From Straminergon stramineum (Eukaryota > Streptophyta > Bryopsida > Hypnales > Calliergonaceae), in NCBI GenBank assembly GCA_963920665.1, contig OY987268.1, positions 3,784,501 through 3,848,500 on the forward strand: DNA of 64,000 bases, written 5' to 3'. The notes under the pieces are model-generated. The model made no database searches. It saw only the letters and a list, made by a program, of their open reading frames with translations, and was not told the origin of the DNA. The first letter of the stretch is position 1, and every line of letters starts with the position of its first letter. The translations under genes and the position numbers were made by a program. Positions 1 to 12,096 of this stretch are shown here, piece by piece.

Positions 1-53
1 AGTACCCAAAATCAACTGCCGCTAGATGGGCAGCAAACCTTGTCCCACTAAAA

Positions 54-395
54 TGCTCGCCCCGGCTTCGTCCTTGCTCCAAATTAGGCGAGACTTGTCT
101 CGTTGAAAATCTGACTTTCCCATCTTTCTCCTCCCAAAAATTCACGTTGATTCGCTTTGCCGAACTCCCACAGTCGCTCGCCAAAGTCGTCGGTCTTCCA
201 TGGCGGAGGCGGCTTGACCTCCTCGCACTAAATCGGCCGCTCCGTCCTCGTCCTTTCTTGGAATTGATCGAGACTTATCTTGTTGGAAAGCTAACTTTTC
301 CTTCTCCATCCTCCCAAAAATTCAGCTCATTCCACTTTTCCAATCTCCCACAATCAATCACCAAAGTTGGCAGTCCCCTCCCAATTCAACAAAAA
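54..395. repeat. Two-copy tandem duplication, about 180-bp unit
   Basis: A GC-richer block occurs twice, about 180 bp apart. The phrase GAGACTTGTCTCGTTGAAAA near 90 recurs as GAGACTTATCTTGTTGGAAA near 270. Both copies continue through a CTCCCAAAAATTCA phrase and end in a CTCCCACA...CCAAAGT phrase. An open frame over this stretch (147-473) is a by-product of the repeat and resembles no protein I recognise. Confidence 0.7.
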
Positions 396-1328
396 CCTAA
401 TTCTCTCCACTCCAATTCCCATCTAACCTCATTCCCATCATTCCTTCACCACTTTTTCTCAAAAAAATGGTGACGTACTCGACAAATTGTCTTACTTTGG
501 TTCCCTCATCTTAATCTCTAGCTTCTCATACTTTCAAAACGCCCTTCATCATCAAGAATCCTCTCCAACACACATGCACACCAAATTGGGAAAATTGAGA
601 GAGAGTTGAGAGAGAGGGCTCCAAACCCTAATTTTGCCTATATCCAACTTTCTAATGGATTACTTTTCTAAACTACCTTCATCCTACACTAATTCACTGT
701 TAATCCACTAATTTGGTGCAAAATGCGCCAAATTAGTGCAAATCGCACTAGGTTACTGTAAATCCGCTAATTTAGTGTAAATTGCTCTATTTTAGTGTTC
801 CACCCCCTAAATTACTATAAAACCCTCTAACTTACTGTAAAATCCTATTTTGGTGTTTCTAGCCCTATTTTATTGTTTTACTCACTCCACTAGTGTTTTA
901 GTCATAGTTTTAGTTTAACTAACCTCTTTTGTGTTTTTTCTTATTTATTATTTTTGTGGTTTTTAATTTACTTTTAGTTTCATTTCCTACTTCTAGTCTT
1001 TTGTTTTCATTTTCATTTTTCATTTTTTGTTTTCATTTTCTCATCATTTTATTGTTAGCCTAATTTGGTTACTCTACCAAATCTTGCTTAACCTCTTTTT
1101 AGTTTTAACTTCCCATTTTTTCCCTAGAATTTCACCTAATTTCCTCCTAATTGCATTTTCTAGCATCTCGCCCTAACCTCTTGAAGTTTCCATTGCTATC
1201 TAGCAGAAAACTCCTTAATTGATGGTCATGGCTTAATTCAGAGTACTAACACTTTTGGATTTGTAAATTCATGCCTAATGTTTTTATTTTCGGGTTTTTA
1301 AATAGTGAACCAATATGGTGGTTCACAA
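396..1328. other. Gene-free AT-rich spacer
   Basis: I see no coding signal here. Between about 700 and 900 a short motif of the type TTAGTGTAAAT or TTACTGTAAAA recurs irregularly, like a degenerate simple repeat. From about 900 the sequence is T-rich. Confidence 0.6.
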
Positions 1329-1352
1329 ATCATCTAGAGATCTCTAGATGAT
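1329..1352. repeat. Perfect 24-bp palindrome, first member of the palindrome family
   Basis: The core CATCTAGAGATCTCTAGATG (1331-1350) is a perfect palindrome that extends two more bases on each side. It is the TAGA variant of the consensus CATCTGGAGATCTCCAGATG found around 30 times in the first 22 kb. It lies just beyond the 3' end of the decayed minus-strand gene at 1396-1791. Confidence 0.9.
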
Positions 1353-1395
1353 TCACAACACCAAACAGAAGTTGAAAAACTACCTCATTTGCCTT

Positions 1396-1791
1396 AGTAC
1401 GCAAGCACTTCTAGTAATTTCTTGTAGGTAGAAATTTGAGAGTGTCCATTCATCCATGACCAATGCTGCGCATTTGGTGTGGCATTTGATTAGCGCTCTC
1501 GTCTATGATTGCTTTCATAGTTCCAGTGACTTGAACGGTTCCTATTGGAGGTTGTTTAATTCCCTTGTTTCCATGAGTCCCCGAAAGAATCCCATCTTTG
1601 TACATGAGTGAATAACTGTGATAAGTGGACTTTGAAATTCCGTGAATTATGTACCACACCGGAATACATACTTTTGCACCTTCTAGTGTAATGACTTTTC
1701 GATTCTGATCTCTGTCAAAATGGTGAATTTGACCATAGGCACTGAAGCCGTATTCATCTTTGTCTTCAAAAGACTTCAAATAGAATCTCTA
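1396..1791 (-). pseudogene. Decayed fragment of a repetitive, probably transposon-encoded protein
   Basis: The minus strand reads as good protein sequence from 1791 down: an FEDKDEYGFSAYG segment, then VCIPVWYIIHGISKSTYHSY, which looks like a helix-turn-helix-type element, then a basic glycine-rich SGTHGNKG stretch and MPHQMRSIGHG. The frame is then broken by TGA (1450-1452), where Arg (CGA) is the natural reading, and resumes as MDTLKFLP before a TAG near 1411 where Trp would fit. The sequence style recalls a high-copy plant protein family that I associate with mobile elements, but I cannot name a superfamily. The longer open frame at 1882-2664 lies just upstream on the same strand and may be an earlier exon of the same unit. 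Both breaks are single transitions, which argues for recent decay. Confidence 0.55.
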
Positions 1792-1881
1792 CCTTATCAT
1801 TAGTGTCTGCTCATGAGAAAAAAATTGGCAACACAACCTATTGCAGCATTTGGCGGAATTAACTTTTCAAATCTCAGAATC

Positions 1882-2664
1882 TTAAGTTTTACGGGCGGCT
1901 AAGGACTCCTTGACACATAGAATGGGCTTCCGCTTGATGAATCGGTAAGGCGCTTTCAGTCTTCCTCCTAGATATGCCAATGGGTCATCAGGAATGGGGA
2001 TGGCGGCAAAATAGGCGATTGTCTCTTTCAAAGAGCAGCCACTAGGAAACCAACAAGAAGATATTGGCCACTGGGCGTCGGTCATTAAAGCCTCCTTGTT
2101 CTCCAAAAACACATCCAACATAGTTACACCCACATATTCCTCACCGAGTGTTCCACCTTGGAAATGATCTTCTAACCTCCAACAATTAATTCTACCTAAC
2201 GCTTCAATAGTGCCCTCAGAATTCTGAAGATGCACTTCAAGCCCAATCCAGTTCTCTTGAGGAACAAATGGAGATATATCCATTGGCAGATCATCAGATA
2301 ATTTCCTCACATCCTTTGCTATCCACAATATAGTCCAGTCAATGGCCTCCCACAATGACGTAATATCCCTTTGGGAGAGGGATAGAGGGATATTGTGGGC
2401 TTCTTGAAATATAGTATGAGGCTGCAACAAAATGAAAAGTCCTGGCTCTAAAGATATGTCCACCCCAAGCCATTGGCCTTGCGGACAAGCATCGACAACC
2501 AATCCTCCTCCAACTTCACCAAATCCTGGAACAGATAGCTTGACTTCATCTCCATTGTGAAACGGTTCACATTGAGCGGTTGAAACTTCAGAGGCTTCTT
2601 CCGCTAGTGGGTTATTAGAGTATGACACGACAGTAGTGCCATAGCAACCACCAAAGGAATCCAT
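1882..2664 (-). CDS. 260-residue open frame, possibly En/Spm-type transposon accessory protein
   Basis: An ATG-initiated frame of 260 codons with balanced amino-acid use; it is the longest intact frame in the first 27 kb. It seems to hold two diverged copies of one module of about 90 residues. Each has a G-rich strand, an LGVDISLEPG or LGEEYVGVTML type segment, then a helical stretch (LWEAIDWTILW near residues 105-115; LKETIAYFAA near 212-221). This layout weakly resembles the C-terminal domain of plant TNP1/En-Spm-like proteins; that is inference from pattern only. It lies about 90 bp upstream of the decayed fragment at 1396-1791 on the same strand and is followed by the palindrome-rich block starting at 3001. 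It could be a stand-alone relic rather than an expressed gene. Confidence 0.45.
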   Translation of the reverse strand: MDSFGGCYGTTVVSYSNNPLAEEASEVSTAQCEPFHNGDEVKLSVPGFGEVGGGLVVDACPQGQWLGVDISLEPGLFILLQPHTIFQEAHNIPLSLSQRDITSLWEAIDWTILWIAKDVRKLSDDLPMDISPFVPQENWIGLEVHLQNSEGTIEALGRINCWRLEDHFQGGTLGEEYVGVTMLDVFLENKEALMTDAQWPISSCWFPSGCSLKETIAYFAAIPIPDDPLAYLGGRLKAPYRFIKRKPILCVKESLAARKT

Positions 2665-3000
2665 CTGAATTTCCCTAGAAATGACCTTAGAGTACTAGGA
2701 CACCTCCCATTGTATGACAAACCTGATAATCAAACAAGCATTCTAAGTAGTGAGCATCATCCTATTCTGCAAATCAGGGTTTTTGTGGTCCTAATTGTAT
2801 GTGGATGTCCCTGGACACTTTACAGAAAGAAACACTCCTATGAAAACACAAAGACCACAAAAATTCCTACAAGATGAACTCGTCATTCTAATAAAATTCG
2901 ATGACATTGGAAATGAGAAGACATCATCTAATGAGCAAGACTGACACGAAGACCACCCAGTTGGTGATTCATATACTTGGGGCCACACAAATCCATCCTC

Positions 3001-3882
3001 AACTAGAGATCTCTAGATAGGGTGTCCTACCAGTCAAACCATATATGCCAAATCCATCACGTTTTATCCTATTTATGAAACAAATTCCAAAATATAGCAG
3101 CACTTAGAGATCACATAATGAAGCTAGAGCACTTCAATAAATTTCATGGACACGACATATAATCTATCTTATTATGTTGTTGTCAACTATTCCAAGCCAC
3201 CTTCATTTGGAGATCTCCAGATAAAGAAGATAAAACTAAGCACCCGCGATTTTGCATTAGGATAGGATATGCATCCTAATTTTTCACATTTCTATCAACT
3301 GATTCTAACAGCATCCCCCATCTAGAGATCTCCAAATCAGAAGGATCAAACAAAACTTCATTGATCTTCCACAGAGTAGTGGCATTCAATCTATTGTAAA
3401 ATGTTTTCGTCATTTAATCCTACAGCCAACTTCATCTGGAGATCTCCAACTGAGAGGGATCAAAGTGAACCTTGTTCATTGAGCATAGAGACGCGGCAAC
3501 TATCTATGTTAAGTATGATGCCGTGAACTAGTCCTACATGAACCTCTATTTGGAGATCTCCAAATAACAAGGATCCAACTAAAATTCGTTGATATGGTGC
3601 AAACATTTTCCATTCATCCTAGTTCATCATGGTATCGTTAACTGGTTCATTAGCCGCCTCCACCTAGAGATCTCCAGATAAAGAAACTCCATCAAAACTA
3701 TAATGATCTAACATAATGATGGGGTACTAATGGCTCTAGAATTCTTATACTAGGATCATTTGGAGATCTCCAAATGATGAATCATGGCAGAAACGTTAAT
3801 GATGCCTTATCCAATTCTGTATGGGTTACTTAGGATTTGTAGACTGTGTCTCCGGCCATCTGGAGATCTTTAGATGGGTAAT
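3001..3882. repeat. Palindrome array, about 112-bp spacing (8 copies)
   Basis: Copies of the GGAGATCTCC-centred palindrome start near 3001, 3206, 3319, 3433, 3547, 3662, 3757 and 3858. After the first gap the spacing is about 95-117 bp. The DNA between them is itself a degenerate tandem repeat: several copies follow the palindrome with an AAGGATCAAAC or AAGGATCCAAC type phrase and end with a TTCATCCTA type phrase. Half-sites vary between CTGGAGATC, CTAGAGATC and TTTGGAGATC, while the AGATCT centre is the best kept part. Confidence 0.8.
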
Positions 3883-5348
3883 GAAGAAGTCATGTCCCAA
3901 TACGAAGCATCTGGTATGCAGTGTAATCATACGTGTTCCTTCTATGTATTTTCTATGAATACTAGACTTACGCTGACCTATTTATATTCTTCAATTGATA
4001 TCCGTTTAACGATAGAATGTGAGCCATTTTCTCTCATTCCATCAAAGAGAGCAACAGTAGAAGGCATTCCTTTATCTCTTGTCTGAGAGAACATTAGTTT
4101 TCTACTGCAAATAGCCATACGCAACTGAGCTATCGACTCTATCAAACCTTCTTCAACTAGTAAACTAAATGTGCTGGATCTTAAGTGATGTGACAATTGA
4201 TTCGAGAGTCATTTGTCATAAGACTTTCCTAGATGAATAATCGAAAGCAACACTAAAGAAGTTGCATACTTGGAACTATTAATGGTGCACGTGGTCGCTC
4301 AAAACCACCGTCGAAGAACTTCTCGACATGGAAAGACAGGGCCGCCAAGAAACTTCATCACCCTCGTGAATCGCCCCGGCCATGAGAGTGGACATGTGCA
4401 AAAGGATTCTTCAGAAGTTCAAAAGAAATAGAAGGACTGGGAATGAGATAGTTGGCATTGCCTTAGGAGGGAGTTCTTTTTTGAATTTGAACTCCCGCCA
4501 CAACCGTGAACATAAGATTATTTTGTAGCAGCTCTTGATTACAAACTTTGACCAAAGGACGACATTCTGGACGACAAGGCATCAATTTCGATATGATTCT
4601 ACGTCTTAATGGGCTTGTGGATTCATAATCTGCCTTTCAAAGATGCTCGCCTGTTCAACTCTATTTTATGGTGCTTTGGGATCCTAAGGTAGACCAACCT
4701 ATTTGCACCACCTTCCTATTCCCGCCATACTATTTTCAGCCCCATCTCGGTTGTAGAACTTATGTATATCCATTTACTTTTCTAACAATCTTAACTGTGC
4801 ATTAATTCCAACTTAGGTAATATGGTAGTGTTTCATTGATGGAAATTGAAGTGCTCTTAAGTACAAGTAAAGGCAATAATAGGTTGTTTTAAGACGTTTG
4901 TCATTGTAGTCTACAAGTGGGTTTATAATTTGAGGTAGACCACTTCAGAAATTCATACAAATTACAATTTTCATCCGAAAACTATTATTGTAGTTGGGTT
5001 TGATTTGTGAAAGGCGTGCACACCTCTAAAAACTATGTGCCCCTCCTTGAGATCATTCCAATATACTTAGATTCAGAATCAAGGTTGTAATAGACTAGTC
5101 TACCTTATTTCACTGTAAATCGAATCTCCAGTTTTGAAGAAAAGGAAAAAATGGAAGGTATTTCAGTTAGTACTAAGGATTTATTTTTAATTTTTTCAAT
5201 CTTTTTTTCATTTACTTATTGTGTACAAAGTGAAAGAGCTTTTGTGAAGGAATTCATCCAATGAGCAAAAGGAATTTGCAATTACCGTAGTTCAATCAAA
5301 CGATTCCTTACATTCATATTATTTTAATTTTGAGGTTCACAATGAAAC

Positions 5349-5395
<47 letters not shown>

Positions 5396-8300
5396 TTTCA
5401 ATCTATATTCCAATTATTTTTGAGAGAATACTAAATATTCGTGGATCTTTGTTAATATATCACATCATGGAAAATGTAGATAACATTGTGGACCATTTGG
5501 CTAGGTAAATAAAATTCAATAATTATATTTCAAATAATATTGAAGAAATTTAAAAACTCACATTTATAAAGGTTGATGGAGAGTATTGACGTCACTTGAG
5601 TTGGCAATGTTCATACTAAACGGAACCCTAAACCTCAACACAATGATGAGAATGTATTGTCAATTTAGTACTTTCCATAATGATACATTAACCCTTGGAA
5701 TGATCATAAATTAAGTTGTAGTTTCAATGCACCTTACATTATTATTAATCTAGAATTGTTTTCTAACCTATTTTATCATGAAATCTAGTGAGTTTGAGTT
5801 TTCTAATGAAGTAACATGTGACTTATATTCAGGAAAATGTTCATTTGTGTCAAAGTATATTTATATATATACTACCCAAAACTTAGGAATACTAATTATT
5901 GTTGTTGAGTTTATTGTTTCAGTTCGTACAATATCTTGTGGAAATAAATAAATGAGGCTATCAGCCATGTGATAGAAGTCAGCCAAATTTTGTATTCTAT
6001 AAATATTGATACATATGTACATTGCACATAGACATAAACTATTTCTCTCAAACCAAGGATTATTTTGACAAGAATCAGGATTATAGACACTAAAGGATCT
6101 CAAAGATAATTTAGAATTTCGTCGACAAACACTTTATGAAGTTACACACGTAGCAAGGCCATGAATACTTATCCACTAACAAACATAAATAATTTTTTGG
6201 AGTCAAGGGATTTACAAATAATGGATCTCCATAGTTAATATTTAGAATTTCATCCACAATTACTTTATGAAGTCATACTTTGAACAAGGTCATGAAGATT
6301 TCAAGATGCTTCCAAAGGTGAAAATGTATTGAACAAACAACACATTGCTCCCTCAACCTGAGCCCCTACATAAAACTAAACCCTAGTACACATCAATAAT
6401 ACCAATGAATGTGGTCATCATTATCTAGAAGTATAACTTGAGATTCAAGTGAATTCTTTCACTCCTTTCTTTTTATCTTAAATAATATATATCTAAAAAT
6501 AATGCCCAATCATTGAACTCAATGAATGCACAAATAGTTGTTTTAAAAAAGGGATTTGCTATTTAAAACTGAATTTGGACAACTGTGAGACTACCAAAAA
6601 TTTAGATAGTAAACCCATTTCAAAATTCAATCTACAAGAAATAGAGTTAGATTGTCAAGAATCTCATTGATTCATTGATTGAAACCCTTCTTTTGTATCT
6701 AGAACATGAACACATCGAACTTGAAGATTTAGAGGTCACCAACTAAAGCAAAAGGAAATGTATGCAAACATCTAGAGATGAACATAAGCGTAAGGAGATT
6801 TCTACAGATAGTCATGACATGTAGTAAAAGCATTGGAAGGGGCAATGGTCAGCTTATGGTATCACTTTTTGGACACACTAATTAGGTAATTTTGGTTTAA
6901 ACCCTCCAAAGTTTGTCTAATTTTATCATTTTGATCAAGTGACCACTATGGCCCTAGATTGAAAAAATATTCTTACACCTCAAGAGATCAGAATGAAGAT
7001 GTATGTTACTAATGATTTAAAAAAATATAATTGTCAAATGTTTTTGGATCTATTGATAAAGAATGATGAGAAGAACTGCTAAATTTTGTGATGGGCAAGC
7101 ATCATAGTGCAAAATTTACTAAATTTGTATTTATAAAATTATATATTTCATGTATAATTGTACCACTAAATGTAAGTTGTTTTCAAGTAATTAGTTTTTA
7201 ATATTCCAAATGGTGCTTGTAGAGGTAACTAGGTGTGCAGGACAGAACCATTTTTTTCAACTTTCAAATTGATTTTCATGAAAAATTCTTGAAATTCTTT
7301 GTTTATCATGATATGATTTTCCTTTATACATTATAAGTTTAGGTAGTTAAAACTACATTTCATGAAATCCAACTTCATTTCAATTAAAAGGTAAAGTCAT
7401 TTGATATGGTCAATGAAATGGATAGATATTCACTATAGTAACTAAATGACCATTTTTACATACTTGAAGTTGATCATTGTCTGAATATCTATATAGAAAC
7501 TGCACAAGTTTAGAGTTTTACATAACTTCTACTTGTACCTCATTGTGAGCCAACTATACACCCTAAAATCCCAACTCATTAGTTGTAAACCATGGAAAAC
7601 ATAAATTCTACACTTGCCAAGCATGGAAAGTGAAATGATTGTTCACTTCATAAATATTTATATTTTAGGGAATCTAGCAATAGGATCAATAGAATCATTT
7701 TAGAGTGCATTATATATCCACCGATAATTTCCAAAATTAGGTAAGTTGGTTGAAATTCTAAAGGTAGGCTTTCTCAATACTTCCAAGTTAGAGGGGAGGT
7801 TCTATCTTTCAACAATTTGAGGAAAAAACAAATAATTTTGTCCTACTATAAGGTACACTTTCGTCTCTTTCAATATGTTGGAACATGGATTGATTTCAAA
7901 GGACAAGAAAAATTGTAGTCATAGAAACTGACATAATTCTATATTTCTTCCCCTCTGACTTAAAAAAAATTGGAAGACCTAATGGTGATAATGTTGTAGC
8001 AAAAAATCCAACTAGCTTATTTTTTCTTATAAAAATATCTATGATGAACCTTGATCTGACAAGTATATCCTAAATTCCTGTGAAAGTGTCTTCCTCCCAA
8101 ACAAAAGTGTGGGAAAGAAATTTACACCAACCAAAGTGTCTTACCATGAAGAATAGGGTGAGAAGGAAAAAGACAAATTTCATACCTTTCAAACCTTAGT
8201 GTCTTCCCTCACGAAACTTGGTTGTTTAGGCCTTAGAATTTGTTGGGTTCTCTTCATGACAATTTTTAAATGTAATTTTTCATTTTTTTGTCATTCTTCT

Positions 8301-10119
8301 TTCAAGGTTTTAGTGTTTAGGATTCTTCATGGTCCTTTATTTCATGGGCCTCAACATAGTTCCTACCTCTCTTAATGCATAAACTATGTTCATCATTCAT
8401 AATTTTAATGTAAATAAAGTATGAAACTGATAATTGTGCCCTTTCACCATGATTGAATTATGTTTGCGAACTTGAAAAAGCATCATCATGCCATATTTCA
8501 TTGAAGAACAACAAAAAAATTCACTGTTATGTTCAGTTAAACATAGCAGTGTCATGACTTGTGATTGTAGATGAAGTTGAGAATTAAAGCTATCCATTGC
8601 GGTATATTCATTTTGGTGATTATCCTATGATTATAGAACATCCAAGGTTGTGTAAGACTCTCCGAAATGATTGTTTTAAGTAAATCCCCTTCATAATTAA
8701 TATGCCCATATTTGACAAATTATAGTTCCAATTGTATTTAAGGTTGATAGGATAAAGGAGCATGAAATTGGTATACAAGCATTAAATTCATTACTTAAGA
8801 TAAAAGAAATAGGCATTTCACATGTTAGTGAATTCAAGAAACACTTCTTATTGTAAGACTAATTACTATTGAAGAAAATCCTAGAAGATTCACTTCAAAC
8901 CTTCAACTATAAGGGGAATTGGAGATTGATCAAATATATTAATCATGTTAGTAGTACGCAATACATGTCTAACTATAAAGTAACCCTAAATGAAATTGGA
9001 GATTAATTTCTTTAGTGTCCAAACAACCAAATAAATGTATTGAAGATGCTATCTAGGGCCATGGCATAACAAAATGGCAATTCTATTGCCAGAGACTCTA
9101 ATTTATAGCAAACTTAATTGTCTAACAATAAATGCAATAGATTCATGATTTTAGAACTATGATAAATTCTAGAAGCACATGAATGAGTTTGTAATTATAT
9201 CTCTCTCCATTTTGTGTGAAAATGATAATTATAATGCATTTCATGTATTTTGAATGGAGTGTTGCTACTTCTGGTGGATTGTAGATCAAACTACACCATA
9301 TTTAATATAAATAAAAAATATCTATTTGACTATACTTCATTATCAATTGTGAAGACTAGTACATTTGTTAGAAATAATAAAAATTCTTTCCAAATTAAAA
9401 TGCATAATTTCAAAAGTACTTATGATCAAAATTGAATTAACAAATTCTATATTAAGCACTTTTTTTAAAGTGCAAAATAACTCCTAAATAAAGTATTACT
9501 TGCAAGCAATATGTACCAAATCCTAAACCCTAAAGTGAATGGAATTGGAGATTGTTTTGCCAACCTCTTCATAGACCCCTTACAAAATTTAATGCATGTC
9601 CAATACATCAATAAGAAGTTTATGGCTCTAAATATAATTAGTTCTATTGCTAGTCAAAGTGGTTCTTCTAAGAATGCTGACGGAGCACAATGGATATAGT
9701 TTTCGGTGATTCTCAGGGACTAGAGAGAGTCTTTTTGGCCCTGAAAGATGGTTTTCCTACATTAATTACAAATTCATAACCATTTCACACTTTGCCCAAA
9801 AATATAATGTCAATTGCCTTCACTATTTTCATAGACAACACTTGAATGACTTCAATTGGGCAACATGTTTAACTGGTAAAGGATAATACTTTGTTTCCTT
9901 GGGGGACATTTGGGCCTTGTTAGGTTTGTATGACTTTAATTCTCAGGATTTTTTTTTTTTTTTGAGGAAGTGCAATTTTGTGAGAGCTTTGTAGATATAT
10001 AGATTTTATGTGAATCGATGCTTGCGGGAAAAACTGATGGAACAAGAAGCCATAAATGGAGGTCAGTAGTGAGCTCAAAGAAATCATACAATGTCTAACC
10101 AATTAAAATTTTTCCTAAT
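3883..10119. other. Gene-free AT-rich region
   Basis: I find no convincing gene on either strand in 6.2 kb. The stretch 4270-4680 is a little GC-richer and has coding-like patches, but the frame is closed by several stops and resembles nothing I know. Short frames at 5861-6103, 8397-8597, 9250-9435 and 9511-9699 have low-complexity, AT-driven composition and are treated as chance. Confidence 0.6.
5352..5393. repeat. (TA)n microsatellite
   Basis: About 21 uninterrupted TA units. Confidence 0.97.
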
Positions 10120-10792
10120 TAAAGCACAATTTGGTTCTCTACCATTGAGGCATTGATTTATTCTATTTTCACTAGTGATGAGAAAATTATCGATAGTCTT
10201 AGTTTTTCGAGCAATCTAAGCATCTTTGGGTAAAAATAACTTAAAGGATTTGTTTTCCAAATTTTTTGTTACAGAGGGTTATGTTTGCTTTAGTTATTAG
10301 AACAATCATAGCATTGGAATAATTGTATTTCAATTTCATCTTAGATTTATGGATGGTTTAGTTTTTCATTCAATCTGGAACCTACTATTACTTATTAATA
10401 ACAATTTTTTAATGAGTAAAATAGGAAATAATTGGTTTTTTTGTGAAATTTTTTCATAGATTCTCACTAAAGTATTCAATATAGAAACCTAGAAAATGAA
10501 AAAAAGAATACATAAATCAAAAGTTCAGAAAGCCATAAAATTTAGTTACATAAGTACTAAGTTGTAAAACAATGGTTTCCCTTACTTTGGATGCAAATAT
10601 CTTGTAATCTATGTTGTCGAAGTTTAATATGAAAATTCTTTCAATCATATATGATCATTCTAGTCTAGTGTATGATCCTATGGTTTGATATGTAGACCAA
10701 AACAATTTTTCAAGTTGTTTTTTCTTGTAATAGAACTGGCAATTCTAAGGGTGTTTTTATGGAGGAAAGCTTTGGGTCTACTAAGGGGTTAA
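10120..10792. mobile_element. Partial TTAA-type element, related to 54.66-57.09 kb
   Basis: This stretch aligns by eye with 54,900-55,300 and then with 56,840-57,082. Shared phrases include GCAATCTAAGCATCTTT and GATCCTATGGTT. It ends CTACTAAGGGG followed by TTAA (10789-10792), matching the CCTTTAGGGG-TTAA right ends elsewhere. It lacks the two insertions that split the 55-56 kb copy, so it serves as an uninterrupted comparison. The left end is not resolved. Confidence 0.6.
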
Positions 10793-10860
10793 TTTGAGCA
10801 ATTCAAAATATGTACACTAGCAAGCTTGAAGACTAGGTTTTGAAATACATAACAAATTAC

Positions 10861-12084
10861 CCCAGAAGCGTTTCGACATCCATTCTTTGGACGATGAACA
10901 AATTGGAAATCATATTTCATCCTTATAATTGCTTGGATGAAAATTGATATTTTAATTTGTGGAGATACTAACTTTAATTATATGAAGTTGTTGTCCTATG
11001 TAAGGTTTGGATTTGGTGTTAAGAGAGTACACTATATAATTATTTTTCTAAATCTACAATGTGCAAGTATGTGAAGTGGTCAAATTGCATTGACTTTAGT
11101 TCAAAATTGGATTTGCCAAAATGAGGTCATGGATTTTAAGAACATGGAAATTTCAAAAATTAAATGACCATGTGAAGAGAACTTCATTATAAATCCATTC
11201 CAACAAATAAAAAATACTAAAATAATAATTTTATCAAAGTATTGTGCATTGCACATTAAGGTTCTAGGGCAATCCATCACAATGAGAATCCTCAACAAAT
11301 TTTTTGTAGAGATCAATGCAGAAATTTGCCTAAAAATCCTATTTCCCTAAAATTGCATACCTTGAACAGGGCTTATACCTAACCTAAATTTAAACTAAAG
11401 ATTCACTTCCATAATCTTCTTTACACTCATTGAATTGAAAAGAGCAAATCCCACAATTCATCTCCAAATACAATCCTTAAGAACAATTATGCAAGCCCAT
11501 TCTTTTGGTGTTTAACTTACAAACCAAAAAAAAATCTCTTAAATTGTAATCTCTACTCATACAATTTCTACATCACTCTATTCATTAAATTTCAATTCCA
11601 TTTCACAAAAATAAGCTAAGAGCTTCAAAAACTATAAATTTCTATCTATTTTTAATCTATCTTTTAGTGCTTTCATTTCAAGACTTCCAACATTTGATTT
11701 CACACAACCTTCACGACAAATTTACTATTCAAATTGTTTATGGCAGCTTACATCTGAAATATGCCAACTACAATGCTCATCATCAATCTTGAGTTTCCTT
11801 TAAATTTATCAAGTGATGTGGCATCTAGTTTTACTATAAAATGATAATATTGTTCTTGTAATTGAATTCTTTTAAAAGGATTTTCAGGATTTATGTTTCA
11901 AATTAAAAAAAAATATGGATGATAGTATTGGTGAATGTAACTATAAAGATGGAAGATATAAATCAAAATCTACAAGTTCCATTTGTATATCAATTCCAAC
12001 ATATGCTTCCAACTGCCCCCCTCTCACATTGAATTAATTTTCTCAAATTTTGAATTCCGAAGATGAATTTGTAAGTTTAGGGGG
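10861..12084. mobile_element. TTAA-type non-autonomous element, longer relative of 56.26-56.83 kb
   Basis: The left end reads TTAC-CCCAGAAGCG and the right end reads GTTTAGGGG, both of the family type. The first 350 bp and last 200 bp align with the element at 56,264-56,832 (shared: GACATCCATT, GGATTTGGTGTTA, GCTTCCAA). The copy here is about 1.2 kb and the other 0.57 kb, so the shorter one looks like an internal-deletion derivative. I see no transposase frame. Confidence 0.55.
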
Positions 12085-12096
12085 GTAAAGGGTTAA

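Noticed and set aside
147..473. A 108-codon frame
   Set aside because: It spans the 180-bp tandem duplication and has Pro/Ser/Phe low complexity with no family resemblance.
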